Assembly: GCF_008831285.2 (NCBI RefSeq)
Contig: NW_022205112.1
Coordinates: 1-17,801, forward strand
Length of the DNA stretch: 17,801 bases
DNA from: Nymphaea colorata
Lineage: Eukaryota > Streptophyta > Magnoliopsida > Nymphaeales > Nymphaeaceae
Direction of reading: 5' to 3'
Positions 1 to 8,640 of the stretch are shown here, piece by piece; the stretch's first letter is position 1; the number at the start of each line of letters is the position of its first letter. The position numbers and the translations under genes were made by a program. Below the pieces are notes generated by a model. That model was not told the DNA's origin, did no database searches, and worked only from the letters and a program-made list of their open reading frames with translations.

Positions 1-560
1 ATCCCTTGTTTCCTCCTTTTTAAGGTATGTTTGCTAAATAGAACAATAGGTAACTATTCCATTGATATAGCTCAAATATTAGGGAAGTTTTGTGACACAT
101 GTTAAAAAGTGTACTATCAATCTACCCCAACTTTCGGGTGGATTATGCATAGTTACAAACCATTCCACCTACCAAACGGGCCTTTAGGACTCTTATCAAT
201 TTTTTAACATTGGTTTGTGGTCTTCTACCCCCAACTTCAATACTTGAGTTGTGTGGGGAGGGATTTATCTACAAAAAGCAATCAAATGCATACAGCTTCA
301 TATCTAAGAAGTGCCAAAAGCTAAACCTGGAGAAGATAAATTTCTTGTTTATAAAATCTCCCTCTCCTAATGCCAACTTAAGAAAGCTGATGGGGGCAAA
401 TCTTATGGAAACATCCACCTTGGTCTAATGAACCCTAGTCTCTCAATTTTTTCGAAAAAGGGAACCGAAAAGGTAAGATTTTGGGATTTGATAAAGCTCA
501 AACTGAATGATTTGTGTTAGTCTGTTTATGTATATTGTTATGACTAATGTGCCCCTATGA
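1..560. other. Intergenic DNA, no gene seen
   Basis: I see no convincing coding region here. The 72-codon open frame starting at 210 resembles no family I know and is probably chance. The stretch is AT-rich. Positions 172-182 read CCAAACGGGCC, and the ten bases CAAACGGGCC recur at 1249-1258. That motif resembles the ends of several plant MITE families, so both sites may be right ends of old elements. No matching left end lies inside the window, so this is only a hint. Confidence 0.5.
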
Positions 561-598
561 CTGGCAAAGAAGCATCATTATTTTTTTTCTTGCTCACG

Positions 599-802
599 TT
601 GTTATCTCATACCCCTGACATTATCTCATATCACTGCTGTGATCTCATCCACTTTATCTCATGTTTTGTCATATCTCATACCTATTATCTCATATCTCTA
701 TCACTATCTCATGTTGATGTCATTATCTCATACCTATATCTCATATCTCTATCACTATCTCATGCGATGTCATTATATCATGTCCATCATTATCTCATGC
801 CA
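599..802 (+). repeat. Degenerate TATCTCAT tandem repeat, copy 1
   Basis: The octamer TATCTCAT and one-base variants recur about every 10-20 bases over roughly 200 bp. There is a higher-order unit: 680-731 (52 bp) and 732-781 (50 bp) are near-identical tandem copies. The left flank at 564-591 (GCAAAGAAGCATCATTATTT, then a T run) closely matches the left flank of the second array near 3084-3110, so the two arrays look like copies of one dispersed repeat. The open frames across it, rich in Leu, Ile, Ser, His and Tyr, are products of the repeat and not genes. Confidence 0.8.
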
Positions 803-1260
803 CCCCTGCCATAATGAAATTTTCGTTCGACCTTCTCAAATAGACTTGTCAGTTCTTTTATTTTCATTGTCAGCGTCGGTTTCTCTCTCGGGTCATTGAC
901 CAAAAAAGAGTACGATTTCTGTCGGTGACCCAAAAACGGCAGCCGACGACCGGGCCATCGTGAAAAGCATGGCCTCTCTCTCTCTCTCTCTCTCTCTGCT
1001 GTTGGCCAATCGTCAGCCTCTCTCTCTCTCTCCTTGCTGTTTGACGATTCGTTCATTTACAACAGCCATTTTTCTCATTTGGGGATTCTCGTCCCACCCC
1101 CTCCGGTGAGACGACAATTCTGAAAGCAAATTTCTGGAATCAAACTTAATGGACAAAACTTTCATCTCTGATTTCATAAATGGAGGGTGGCATTTTACTT
1201 TTTGAATTTTATTTGCAGAAGTTATTTGCCCAGTAATTTTCATGCCATCAAACGGGCCAT
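803..1260. other. Intergenic DNA with CT microsatellites, no gene seen
   Basis: No coding signal is recognisable. The minus-strand open frames here contain (Glu-Arg)n runs read from the CT tracts. A short near-palindrome GGGTCATTGACC lies around 890-901, and GGTGACCC follows near 925-932, so a weak hairpin is possible. The segment ends at ATCAAACGGGCC (1247-1258), a MITE-like end motif shared with position 172. Confidence 0.5.
974..1032 (+). repeat. Two CT microsatellites in a duplicated context
   Basis: (CT)12 occupies 974-997, and a shorter CT tract occupies 1018-1032. Each tract is preceded by GCC and followed by a GCTGTT sequence and then AATCGT or GATTCGT. The two therefore look like a diverged tandem duplication with a unit of about 44 bp, and not like two independent microsatellites. 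Confidence 0.75.
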
Positions 1261-3080
1261 AAGGAAACAATTAATAAAAGCATATCATTTACATCCCCAA
1301 TTCTTGCTCTGTTTGGCTGTCCAGGATGGATATAATTAGTGAAAATGTTAATGGTGTGCAATGAAGCAATATCCTGAAGGTAAGGATTAATATGAAATGA
1401 GTAAAATTAAGACAACTATGTATCGGTATGACACTGAAATAAGTTGAAACCCACTCGCCTGATTTTTTATTCGGAGAAGACAAGGGGTTGGTGCAAAATT
1501 TGAGTAAGAGTTGGTAGGCAGTTAATCTCTATTTCAAATCTTCGGACATCAACCTATTATACTACAAAAGGAGACTAACCTATTATACTACAAAGGAGAC
1601 TATGTGAGTAGGGGCAACACCGATATACTAAAAGTAGACCATGTACTTTAAGAAAAATAAGGAGTTTACTGGGAGCTTGGAAGAGAAACTGCTCACCCAA
1701 AACTATCACTCATTTTTGTTTCAAAAAAAAAAAGCGACAAACAAAAATAACCTATAAAAATTAGGGAAACATATAGAAGATGTAGGGGATGGTGATATAT
1801 GGAATATATGTACCTGTACCAAATGAATCATAAGGGCGGAGCTAGAAGAAAATGCCGATTAAGGGTACTAGGGTACCAGTTATAAAATTTTAGGTTTTGA
1901 AGTGGCACCAATATATAAATAAAAAAAACTATTCTTAGATATAAATAGGAAAATAGGTAATTTTCTTTATGTTTGTGTAGGAAATTGCCTATGCAGTATC
2001 CACCCAGCCTCCAACTAAAATGATATAATAAAACTGTGCTATTCTAAAGGACATTAATTTTAAAGGTTTTGTTGTTCTAAGTTCTCACTATACGTACGAT
2101 TATTATGTTAAGTGGTATTTCAGAACCCAGAAAAATCTCCTTGAACCAATTAAGTACAATAGTTGTACAACATGTGAAAAAATTTAAATATTTATTGAAA
2201 TCGTATTACAATGAAAAGATGATATAAAGAAGCCTTTCCTTTGCCAATATTTCGTAACAGCTAGATCTAACTATATTTTAAATGAAAAAGTAGCTGATAT
2301 ATTTGGTTCGCAGATAATAAGATAAGGGGAGCCGTAATTAAATGCGGCCACACGAAACAAGAATTAATGGGACATTGCTTTCACCAATTTCCTCACCGCC
2401 ATGGTCATAACTAATGCAAGAATGAGCCAACTCTACCCTTGCTGTGATGACCATAATTAATGTAAGAAGGTAACCGCTTGACTCTTTGTCTTCAATTTGC
2501 ATTGACCGATCTTTGTATATATTTCCAGGAGCTATGAGAATTTCTCTGTTATAGTTTTGAATTAATAAAGATAATTCGGGAAGTCGAACAAAGGTTGTAA
2601 TACTTTTCATTTTTTCATATTCATTTCCAATTCATATAACCTAAGATAGTACAAATAATAATGCTATGTAGAATAAATATGGCGGAATAATCATTTTACA
2701 AATAAAGTTGTCAAGTTTTTTGTGGAAATATTCAAGAAGGTCAATAAAAGGCAGAGCATATTATATGTTAAAGTGGTTGTAATAATAATGCCAGCACTTC
2801 CTACAAGCAAGTCGCCCATAACATAACAAAAGGCTTGTCCTTGGTGACAAGATTTAAAACTGTCCTATTATTGCCTTTCAGATACCCTCACATAACATTA
2901 TTACCAAAACGACTCCAATTCTGAAGCTGGTTATAAATGTCGTGTTGGGCAAGAAAATTTCATACGCCAATATAGTGGTGATGGAAAATGCCTTTAGTTA
3001 AAAGAAAAAAGAACTTTTGTAAGTGCAGATAAAATCGAATGATTCTGTCAATGGTAAATGCTGACCAATATACGCTTCGA
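1261..3080. other. AT-rich intergenic DNA, no gene seen
   Basis: About 1.8 kb without a supportable gene. The minus-strand open frames at 1289-1483 and 2338-2610 have no recognisable domain. Apart from the tandem duplication at 1551-1601, the one notable motif is GGGCGGAGCTAGAA at about 1835-1848. It resembles the end of the MITE-like element at 6810-6996 and a weaker match near 17007, so an old related element may start here. I could not find its partner end with confidence. Confidence 0.5.
1551..1601 (+). repeat. 26-bp perfect-like tandem duplication
   Basis: The unit begins AACCTATTATACTACAAA. Copy one is 1551-1576 (26 bp) and copy two is 1577-1601 (25 bp). They differ only by one A in a short A run, so this is a recent local slippage or duplication with no apparent function. 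Confidence 0.95.
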
Positions 3081-3139
3081 AACAGCAAAGAAACATCTTC
3101 ATTTTTTTCGTCTAGCATTTTCTTCATGTCGCATTGTCA

Positions 3140-3376
3140 AACCTATTATCTCATGCTCTTATTGTTATTTCATACACATTTTCCCATATCCATTATATCA
3201 TATATCTGTCATTATCTTATACCTTAGTCATTATCTCATATTCATTGTTTTACTATGTTTTTTCATTATCTAACACAATTCCATATCATATCTCATGTCC
3301 ATAACGTTTGACATAATAGTTACGAGATAAAGTATAGAGATATGAAATAATAAAAAAAGATATGTGATAGATGATA
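3140..3376. repeat. Degenerate TATCTCAT repeat, copy 2, with inverted arm
   Basis: Positions 3140-3295 carry a more diverged array of TATCTCAT-like octamers on the plus strand. From about 3320 to 3376 the orientation flips: GAGATA and GATATGAAAT motifs there are the same repeat on the minus strand. The two halves could pair as a loose foldback. The left flank near 3084-3110 (AGCAAAGAAACATCTTCATT) matches the left flank of copy 1 at 564-591. The segment lies 250-490 bp upstream of the lectin receptor kinase start. Confidence 0.65.
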
Positions 3377-3530
3377 GGTTAAGAATGTCACTGTACAAGT
3401 ACAATGCTGAAGTAAATATACTCCACCTATGATGTACATACGTTGTGTACAGAGTGGCGTACTCCTCCAATTCCGATGACCAGAAATAAATTAGTCTTCC
3501 GTCCCCCCTCCCTTTCCCGTCTACACTTCT

Positions 3531-3536
3531 TATAAG
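3531..3536 (+). promoter_or_regulatory. Possible TATA box of the lectin receptor kinase
   Basis: TATAAG followed by AAAG lies 97 bp upstream of the chosen ATG at 3628, a plausible distance for a plant core promoter with a short leader. The element is short and the region AT-rich, so chance is a real alternative. Confidence 0.25.
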
Positions 3537-3627
3537 AAAGCGTCCATTGACGCCAAACCGTGGAAACGAAAAGGTTGCGTTTTTTGTGAGTTTCAGCTCT
3601 CTTCTCTGACATGGCCCTTCCCCGTTC

Positions 3628-4236
3628 ATGTCCCTCCTCATCTTCCTTGTTCACATTCTTGCTCATATCTGCAGATCACCTGCAACTTCACTCAACAGCA
3701 CCTTTCTCTTCAATGGCTTCCGCCCCTCAGACCTGAACCTACCCGACTCTGCAACTGTTACGAGAACGGGGGCTCTTTCCCTGACCAACGGTCACCTTGC
3801 CACGAATCCAGGCATCAAAGGCCACGCGTTCTACCCTGCCATTCTGCAGTTCAAAAAGCCTCCTGGTGCTAAGAAAACCCAATCGTTCAGTACCCGTTTC
3901 GTGTTCGAAATCGTATCCCAGTTCCCGGAGTCAGGCGGCCATGGCTTAGTATTCGTCCTGGCGCCGGCCACCAACTTCTCGCAGGCCACCGGAGGCAGCT
4001 ACCTTGGCCTTTTCAACCGGGAGAACAACGGAAACCCAGCCAATCATGTATTTGCAGTTGAATTCGACACGGTTCAACAAGAAAAAATGAATGACAAAGG
4101 TGGAAACCATGTGGGCATCGACGTGAACGGTGCGAACTCCAGTTTCTTGAAGCCTGCCACTTACTATACAGAGTTTGGCAAGAAAGAAAAAATGGTTCTT
4201 GACTGCCAGACCACCATTCAGGCATGGATAGAGTAG
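3628..4236 (+). CDS. Truncated legume-lectin domain (5' part of the pseudogene)
   Basis: This 202-residue open frame begins with a hydrophobic signal-peptide-like segment (residues 1-20). The legume-lectin fold follows from STFLFNGF (about 24-31), with FSTRFVFEI (87-95), GGHGLVFVLAP (103-113), the metal-site motif AVEFDT (143-148) and GNHVGIDVN (159-167). These are the usual Ca/Mn-binding stretches, so the metal site looks largely kept. The frame ends at TAG after QAWIE, where family members normally continue through the last strands. The missing strands suggest a poorly folding product, but a secreted lectin-like protein cannot be excluded. An out-of-frame ATG at 3611 opens a 41-codon frame ending at 3736. 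Its first 22 residues also look like a signal peptide, so the original start may have been there, with a later small indel. Confidence 0.75.
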   Translation: MSLLIFLVHILAHICRSPATSLNSTFLFNGFRPSDLNLPDSATVTRTGALSLTNGHLATNPGIKGHAFYPAILQFKKPPGAKKTQSFSTRFVFEIVSQFPESGGHGLVFVLAPATNFSQATGGSYLGLFNRENNGNPANHVFAVEFDTVQQEKMNDKGGNHVGIDVNGANSSFLKPATYYTEFGKKEKMVLDCQTTIQAWIE

Positions 4237-4605
4237 CATGTCACCATAGCTCCATTGTCACACCCGCTCAAGCCTAACCGTTCCCTCATATCATATTCCA
4301 TCGATCTATCCCCTGTTCTGCTTGAACACATGTATGTTGGATTCTTTGCTGGCATTCAAAAGCTAGAAAGCAAGCACTATATCTTGGCATGGAGCTTCGC
4401 GATGGATGGAAAAGCACCAGAATTGGACCTCTCACGCCTTCCTTCTATTCCTCGGGATCATACTCCACTATGTTAGTCTTTTAAGCTGTTCCTTTTCGTT
4501 TCTGCAGCATTAGTGGCCCTGTTATTTCTCATCATCACGGTTGGCATATCTTATTTGATCTAGAGGAAGAGGAAACTCACGTATGAGAAGATAGAAGGAT
4601 GCGAG
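4237..4605 (+). pseudogene. Lectin C-terminus, stalk and transmembrane segment between stops
   Basis: Reading on in the same frame after the first TAG gives HVTIAPL, then SYSIDLSPVLLEHMYVGFFA and HYILAWSFAMDGKAPELDLS. This is the normal C-terminal part of a legume-lectin domain of this receptor family. A second TAG follows at 4474. Next comes a hydrophobic run of about 25 residues (LFLFVSAALVALLFLIITVG and onward, about 4483-4560), the membrane helix. A third TAG sits at 4561, directly before RKRK. That position is often tryptophan in the family, so TGG to TAG is the likely change. The RKRK block is the usual cytosolic basic stop-transfer signal. Confidence 0.8.
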
Positions 4606-5529
4606 ATGGACTACCCACATAGGCTCCCCTACAAGAAAATCTACAGGGCAACTAAAGGTTTCAAGGAAGAGTTGGGGAAAGGAGGCTTTGGCAGTGTCTA
4701 CAAAGGTGTGCTGCCCAGAAGCAAAATCGAGGTTGCAGTGAAGAGAGTCTCACATGGTTCAAAGCAGGGGATGAGGGAATTTGTGGCAGAACTGTCAAGC
4801 TTGGGGAGGATGAGGCACAGAAACCTGGTCCAATTGCATGGTTGGTGTAGACGAGGCGAAGACCTACTCCTGGTTTATGAGTTCATGCAGAACGGGAGTC
4901 TAGACAGTCATCTTTTTGGCACGAAAGAGAGCAGGTTGAGTTGGGAACAGAGGTTCAAGATTCTAAAGGGAATTGCTTTCGGCTTGCTGTATCTTCACGA
5001 AGAGTGGGAGCAAGTCGTCGTGCATAGAGATGTTAAAGCAAGTAACGTTTTGTTGGATGGTGCCTTGCTCCAAGAGGTGGCCTGTGGAAGGAGGCCGATT
5101 GAGCCCGAAAGGCCCTCTGAGGAGCTGATTCTGGTGGAGTTGGTCCACTCTATGTGGAAAGGTGGACGAATACTGGATGCCATGGATAAAAGGCTCGGAA
5201 CGAGCTTTGTCGTCGAGGAAGCAGAGCTTGTGCTGAAGCTTGGCCTGCTCTGTTCACAGAGTGCACCTGAATCAAGGCCAAACATGCGGCAGTTGACTCA
5301 GTTTCTTAATGGGGATGTGCCGCTACAAGATCTAAAACGCCAGAATCTGGGTATCCACGATCAAGGCATGAACCAACTAATTCTGCAGTATCCATCTTCG
5401 GATCAGGGATCGTCAACTTCGGCAAGCTCAGTCTCATACGAGAAGGCATCGTCAACCTCAGGAAACTCGGACCCATACAGGAAGGTATCATCTGCTCCGG
5501 GAAGGGTTACTCTGGCTTGTGACGTATGA
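4606..5529 (+). CDS. Kinase domain remnant lacking DFG to APE
   Basis: This 307-residue open frame starts at an internal Met, so it is not a natural start. Visible kinase parts are the glycine loop [11 protein letters not shown] (24-34), lysine 46 in VAVKR, the helix-C glutamate 62 in FVAEL, the hinge [14 protein letters not shown], and the catalytic loop HRDVKASN (140-147). After VLLD (residue 151) the sequence jumps to [16 protein letters not shown], a region that normally follows the APE motif and helix F. DFG, the activation loop and APE are gone, in frame. Without the DFG aspartate that binds magnesium, the product cannot be an active kinase. The C-lobe end ([19 protein letters not shown]) and a Ser-rich tail with three related units near [12 protein letters not shown] remain. 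Confidence 0.85.
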   Translation: MDYPHRLPYKKIYRATKGFKEELGKGGFGSVYKGVLPRSKIEVAVKRVSHGSKQGMREFVAELSSLGRMRHRNLVQLHGWCRRGEDLLLVYEFMQNGSLDSHLFGTKESRLSWEQRFKILKGIAFGLLYLHEEWEQVVVHRDVKASNVLLDGALLQEVACGRRPIEPERPSEELILVELVHSMWKGGRILDAMDKRLGTSFVVEEAELVLKLGLLCSQSAPESRPNMRQLTQFLNGDVPLQDLKRQNLGIHDQGMNQLILQYPSSDQGSSTSASSVSYEKASSTSGNSDPYRKVSSAPGRVTLACDV

Positions 5530-5814
5530 AGACAATTCTTAACACGTCATTTTCGAGGCATCGGAAAAGTCATATAGGATCAGTGAATTGCCAAAGTAGC
5601 AGAATAGCATATTTTGCCTGACTTCCATGGCTGGTACATTGACAAGACCTATGACGTTATTTTCTGAAAGCTGGGTCAAGCAAAATGTTTGCATTATTTA
5701 ATACCAGCACCGTCATATCACTGCCACGTAGCTGAGTCGATTTTTTTTTCAGAACTTTTCTTGAGGGTGGTGTTCGAGTTCAACGTCTTGAAACGGTGCA
5801 CCGTCTTGTCGGCG

Positions 5815-5820
5815 AATAAA
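5815..5820 (+). terminator. Possible polyadenylation signal of the lectin receptor kinase
   Basis: The hexamer AATAAA lies 286 bp beyond the kinase stop codon and is followed by T-rich sequence. That is a reasonable 3' untranslated length for this kind of gene. AATAAA is common in AT-rich DNA, so this is only a candidate. Confidence 0.35.
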
Positions 5821-6283
5821 ATTTAGAGGTCGATTTTCTCATTTTTGTATTGTTCTATCTTTACTTTGGACATGCGTTCTACATGTATGTTTCGAATAAT
5901 ACTTGTAAAATTATATTCATAAGAATATAATTTAGTTCCTCATCGACCATTATCCTCACTACTCGCAGGTTGTGGTAGCCATGGCACAGAAAATTCTGTT
6001 GCTACGCCAGATTTAGACATAGCATGCATTTTGTTTCTTACTCATTAAGCGACATGATTATCATCAACGACAACACAGCGTCCAGTTGTGGCCTTTCTTT
6101 CATTGCCCTAGGCCCAGTAGTTTAGTTTTTGCAAATTAGGGTAGCTTACCCTTTTTGACAGCATTTTTTATATTAGGTTAGGTGATATCAATAAACTAAA
6201 CCATCAAACAAGCCTTTTCTATTGCACAACTTCTGATTTGGATTTAGTAACTTCATAGAATCTTAATTGCGATAAGCATCAAT

Positions 6284-6302
6284 TATATATATATATATAT
6301 AT
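6284..6302. repeat. TA dinucleotide microsatellite
   Basis: About nine uninterrupted TA units, with no neighbouring feature that explains it. Confidence 0.9.
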
Positions 6303-6654
6303 CTTCGGGCTTCGATTTTTCTACTATATCAAAATAACTACAGTGTACTTTTGCATGAGATAGGTGAATAGATTTTCTACAATGAACAATTTATAAAATC
6401 AAAGAGTACTATTATAATTCCCTTACCTAGATTTCAAAAGAATTACACATACGCGCTCAACAAATGATCAAATAAGAAGAATGCTCCTTATCTTTTGAAC
6501 TTCATAAAAAGGCCATTAGCTTGTGCTTCAAACCTCCATACAGCAATTTCTCCAACTAAAAGTATTAAAACAACAATATACGAAATGTCTTTTCTTTGAC
6601 TAAGTAAAAAAAAAATAAGATAAAAAGAAAACAGCCCTTACTAAACGATGAGGA

Positions 6655-7130
6655 TAGACAACAACCCTCACCGTTCGAAAGGGCAATGGCCATGGCGAAG
6701 TCTTGACACCTCTGCTAAGAGAGTCAACGACACACCCTCGCTGTGCTGCGAGGGGTAACCATCACCTTTTGTTGGACATCAAAGGGCTGACAAACCCTTG
6801 CCACTAGAAAGCAAGGGCGGAGGCAGGGGGCGGGTAGAGACATGGCCCCCAACACCACCCGTTTAGATTTTTAAAATTTCTAAAAATTATATATAAATTT
6901 TAGTTTAACTTATATAAAAAATACGAAAAAAATATTGTGCGGTACTTATTAAAATTTTAGCCCCTGCAACAAAAAATTTCTGGTTCCACCCCTGCTAGCA
7001 AGGGCAGTGAGGGTCGATTCTGACCATTGCTCGCTGCGCAAGAACCGTTCCCTCACAGTCCAGCAAGGGCAGGAAGGCAACTCCAGCTCCCTGGACAGCG
7101 AAGGATCGTCGAGCCTAGTGAGTGGAGAGG
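6655..7130. repeat. GC-richer dispersed repeat split by a MITE-like element
   Basis: The flanks 6655-6809 and 7000-7130 are much richer in G and C than their surroundings. They are full of related words such as CAAGGGC, AAGGGCA, CCCTCRC and GTGAGGG on both strands. Such motif-dense blocks are usual in non-coding plant transposons. The short open frame at 7027-7230 shows no domain. The block appears to be one older repeat into which the element at 6810-6996 was inserted. Confidence 0.45.
6810..6996. mobile_element. MITE-like element, about 187 bp
   Basis: The 18-bp ends are inverted repeats of each other: AGCAAGGGCGGAGGCAGG at 6810-6827 and TCTGGTTCCACCCCTGCT at 6979-6996 (13 of 18 match). 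The middle contains GGCCCCC and TAGCCCC words around an AT-rich core. This layout is familiar from a widespread non-autonomous plant DNA element whose ends read roughly GGGGCGGAGCCAG. The 8-mer GCAAGGGC occurs at 6811-6818 and again at 6998-7005. If it is a target duplication, an 8-bp length would suit a hAT-type transposon, with the true ends shifted a few bases inward. The word is also common in the host repeat, so this is uncertain. Confidence 0.5.
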
Positions 7131-7311
7131 GAAGATATGTTATGCAATTTTAGGGGTGTTGCCTTCACTCCTCATGTCAGGATCTAAAGCAGTTGAGAGA
7201 GAGACGTTGAAAATTCTTTTGGAAAGCTGACCTTGTTAAGAAGTATTACTCGTGTCTCATTCTCTCTTCCTACCCTTGTCATAACAGATCTTCTTTTTAT
7301 GTTCATATATC

Positions 7312-7805
7312 AATGGTAAGATTTCTCCTCCAGCAACTACTGATCTTAAATTTAAAGAGTGGGAATTTGAGAATGATTTAGTTATGTATTGGCTTATAAA
7401 CTCCATGGAAAGATGTGTCTCCAACATGTTTCTCTATAAAAAAACAACAAAGAAAATTTGAGACACATTGAAAGATGTCTACAAAGAACAAAATAACTTG
7501 CATATAGTGTACCAAATACAATTAGAACTAGCTAAGCTTACAATGGGAGATAAATCTATACACATCCATATGAGTCAATACCGCAGCTTTTGGGATTAAC
7601 TAATGCAGTATCGACCCACTACTTCGGATCCTGATGTTTATAAATAGCGATTGAAAGAGATAAAACTTGCAGGTTCCTTGCTGGGCTTGGTCCTGAATTT
7701 GAAAGTGTTAGAAGCCAAATCCTTATGATGACACCTCTACCAAATTTTGATCAAGCATGTCAAACCATACAAACGGGTGATTCCTCGTCACAAAGCCATG
7801 AACAT
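7312..7805 (+). pseudogene. copia gag (UBN2-type) remnant
   Basis: In frame 1 from 7312 the reading NGKISPPATTDLKFKEWEF, then LINSMERCVSNMF, KKIWDTLKDVY and SIHIHMSQYRSFWD matches the retrotransposon gag pattern of copia elements. Stops interrupt it at 7459-7461 (TGA where IWD is expected, so a Trp codon change), 7597-7599 (TAA) and 7645-7647 (TAG). Between about 7648 and 7674 the frame shifts, and frame 3 gives FLAGLGPEFESVRSQI and TPLPNFDQACQTIQ, the usual end of this domain. Gag would form the virus-like particle, but this copy cannot. Confidence 0.85.
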
Positions 7806-7898
7806 TGATAAGAAAAGTGATGCTACGGAGATTCTAAAGCTGACGTCAAGAATAATGGTGGTGGAAATAATTTTGGAAAGGGGAAGAGCAAATTAAAA

Positions 7899-7940
7899 TG
7901 CTCATATTGCAGGAAGACTGGCCATTTACATGAAAAATGT
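7899..7940 (+). pseudogene. Zinc knuckle (CCHC) of copia gag
   Basis: CSYCRKTGHLHEKC reads Cys-x2-Cys-x4-His-x4-Cys exactly, the nucleic-acid-binding knuckle at the end of gag. It is preceded by a Gly/Asn/Lys-rich linker (GGGNNFGKGKSK) and followed by WELVGKP, both usual for plant copia. This short motif is intact even though the gag upstream is not. Confidence 0.9.
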
Positions 7941-8144
7941 TGGGAGCTAGTTGGTAAGCCATCAAAAGAGATAGCACATTCGCCATCTACCAATAACTCC
8001 AGCACTGCAAACTTTGCCACAAGGGAGGAGCTGGAAAAGTTATTCCAACATTTTTTCAAAGTCCAAACTGGTCTCTGCCGGGTGTATTGGAAATCTGAAG
8101 GTAAGTATCAAACTTTTATTGCATGTTCTAAAAATTGTGGTTAG

Positions 8145-8340
8145 ATAGTAGATTCTGGAGCCACTGATCACATGACCAGCAATTTCTCAAAATTGTTTGA
8201 ATTAAAAAAGAAAAAGAAAAAAGAAAGCATGCATTCACTGCCGATGGGTCCCCTATGATCATTGAAGGCATTGGACAGATATCATTCTTTGAGCCAAATT
8301 TATTTATATTTGTGTTATTTATATTGCAAAACTCTCCACC
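8145..8340 (+). pseudogene. copia protease remnant
   Basis: IVDSGATDHMTSNFSKLF at 8145-8198 contains the DSGA active-site motif of the retrotransposon aspartic protease, followed by the usual H-M-T. A lysine-rich insertion from an A-rich run follows (about 8203-8226). ADGSPMIIEGIGQI then continues the fold in a different frame. The frame is lost by 8340. Confidence 0.8.
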
Positions 8341-8346
8341 AATCTC

Positions 8347-8640
8347 ATGTCTATTAGTAGGATTACTAATTCTCATAATTTCTTAGCTATTTTCTCCAAA
8401 AAGGATGTGATTTTTCAGAACATGAAAACAAAAAAGGTGATTGGTAGGGGTTGTGAGCAAAATGGGCTGTACGCGTTAGACGATTTTGAAACCAGTTTGC
8501 TTGCTTGCATTGAGAAAGTAAAAAAACTTCAGAATATCAGTTAAGGCTCTCGCGCCTTGGTCATGTTTCCGATCGATCTTTAAAGCTTCTTGTTCCAAAT
8601 GTTATTTTTTGAAAATCATTCATGTGGTGCATGTGAATAC
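8347..8640 (+). pseudogene. copia GAG-pre-integrase segment
   Basis: SISRITNSHNFLAIFSKKDV and IGRGCEQNGLYALDD (8350-8487) match the GAG-pre-integrase region. SRLGHVSDRSLKLLVPN (about 8548-8600) and then NHSCGACEYSKSTRLPF, after a frameshift, supply the His and Cys-x2-Cys ligands of the integrase N-terminal zinc site. The first part ends at a stop at 8542-8544. Confidence 0.8.

Larger units (their letters stand above)
3628..5529 (+). pseudogene. L-type lectin receptor-like kinase pseudogene
   Basis: Intact members are plasma-membrane receptors with an outside legume-lectin domain, one membrane helix and a cytosolic Ser/Thr kinase, and are usually intronless. All these parts occur here in one reading frame of 1902 bases with no frameshift. 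The frame is cut by TAG codons at 4234-4236, 4474-4476 and 4561-4563. By comparison with the family, two stretches are missing: the end of the lectin domain at the first stop, and about fifty kinase residues (DFG, activation loop, APE) at the junction near 5058. A full receptor cannot be made without reading through three stops, and the kinase would still be dead. The preserved frame suggests that loss was fairly recent. The start at 3628 is preferred because a TGA lies in frame at 3607-3609 and the resulting N-terminus is a hydrophobic signal peptide leading straight into the lectin domain. Confidence 0.9.
5530..6640. other. 3' flank of the pseudogene and intergenic DNA
   Basis: No coding region is recognisable. 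A possible polyadenylation signal lies at 5815-5820, and a TA microsatellite at 6284-6302. The remainder is AT-rich single-copy-looking sequence. Confidence 0.5.

Noticed and set aside
557-899. Open frames rich in Leu, Ser, His and Tyr across the TATCTCAT array
   Set aside because: They are translations of the octamer repeat in two frames, with no domain and no support for expression.
3628-5529. Programmed readthrough of three TAG codons to make a full receptor
   Set aside because: Three separate readthrough events are implausible, no recoding signal is visible, and the kinase lacks DFG and APE anyway.
7027-7230. 67-codon open frame after the MITE-like element
   Set aside because: It begins inside the GC-rich repeat and matches no family.
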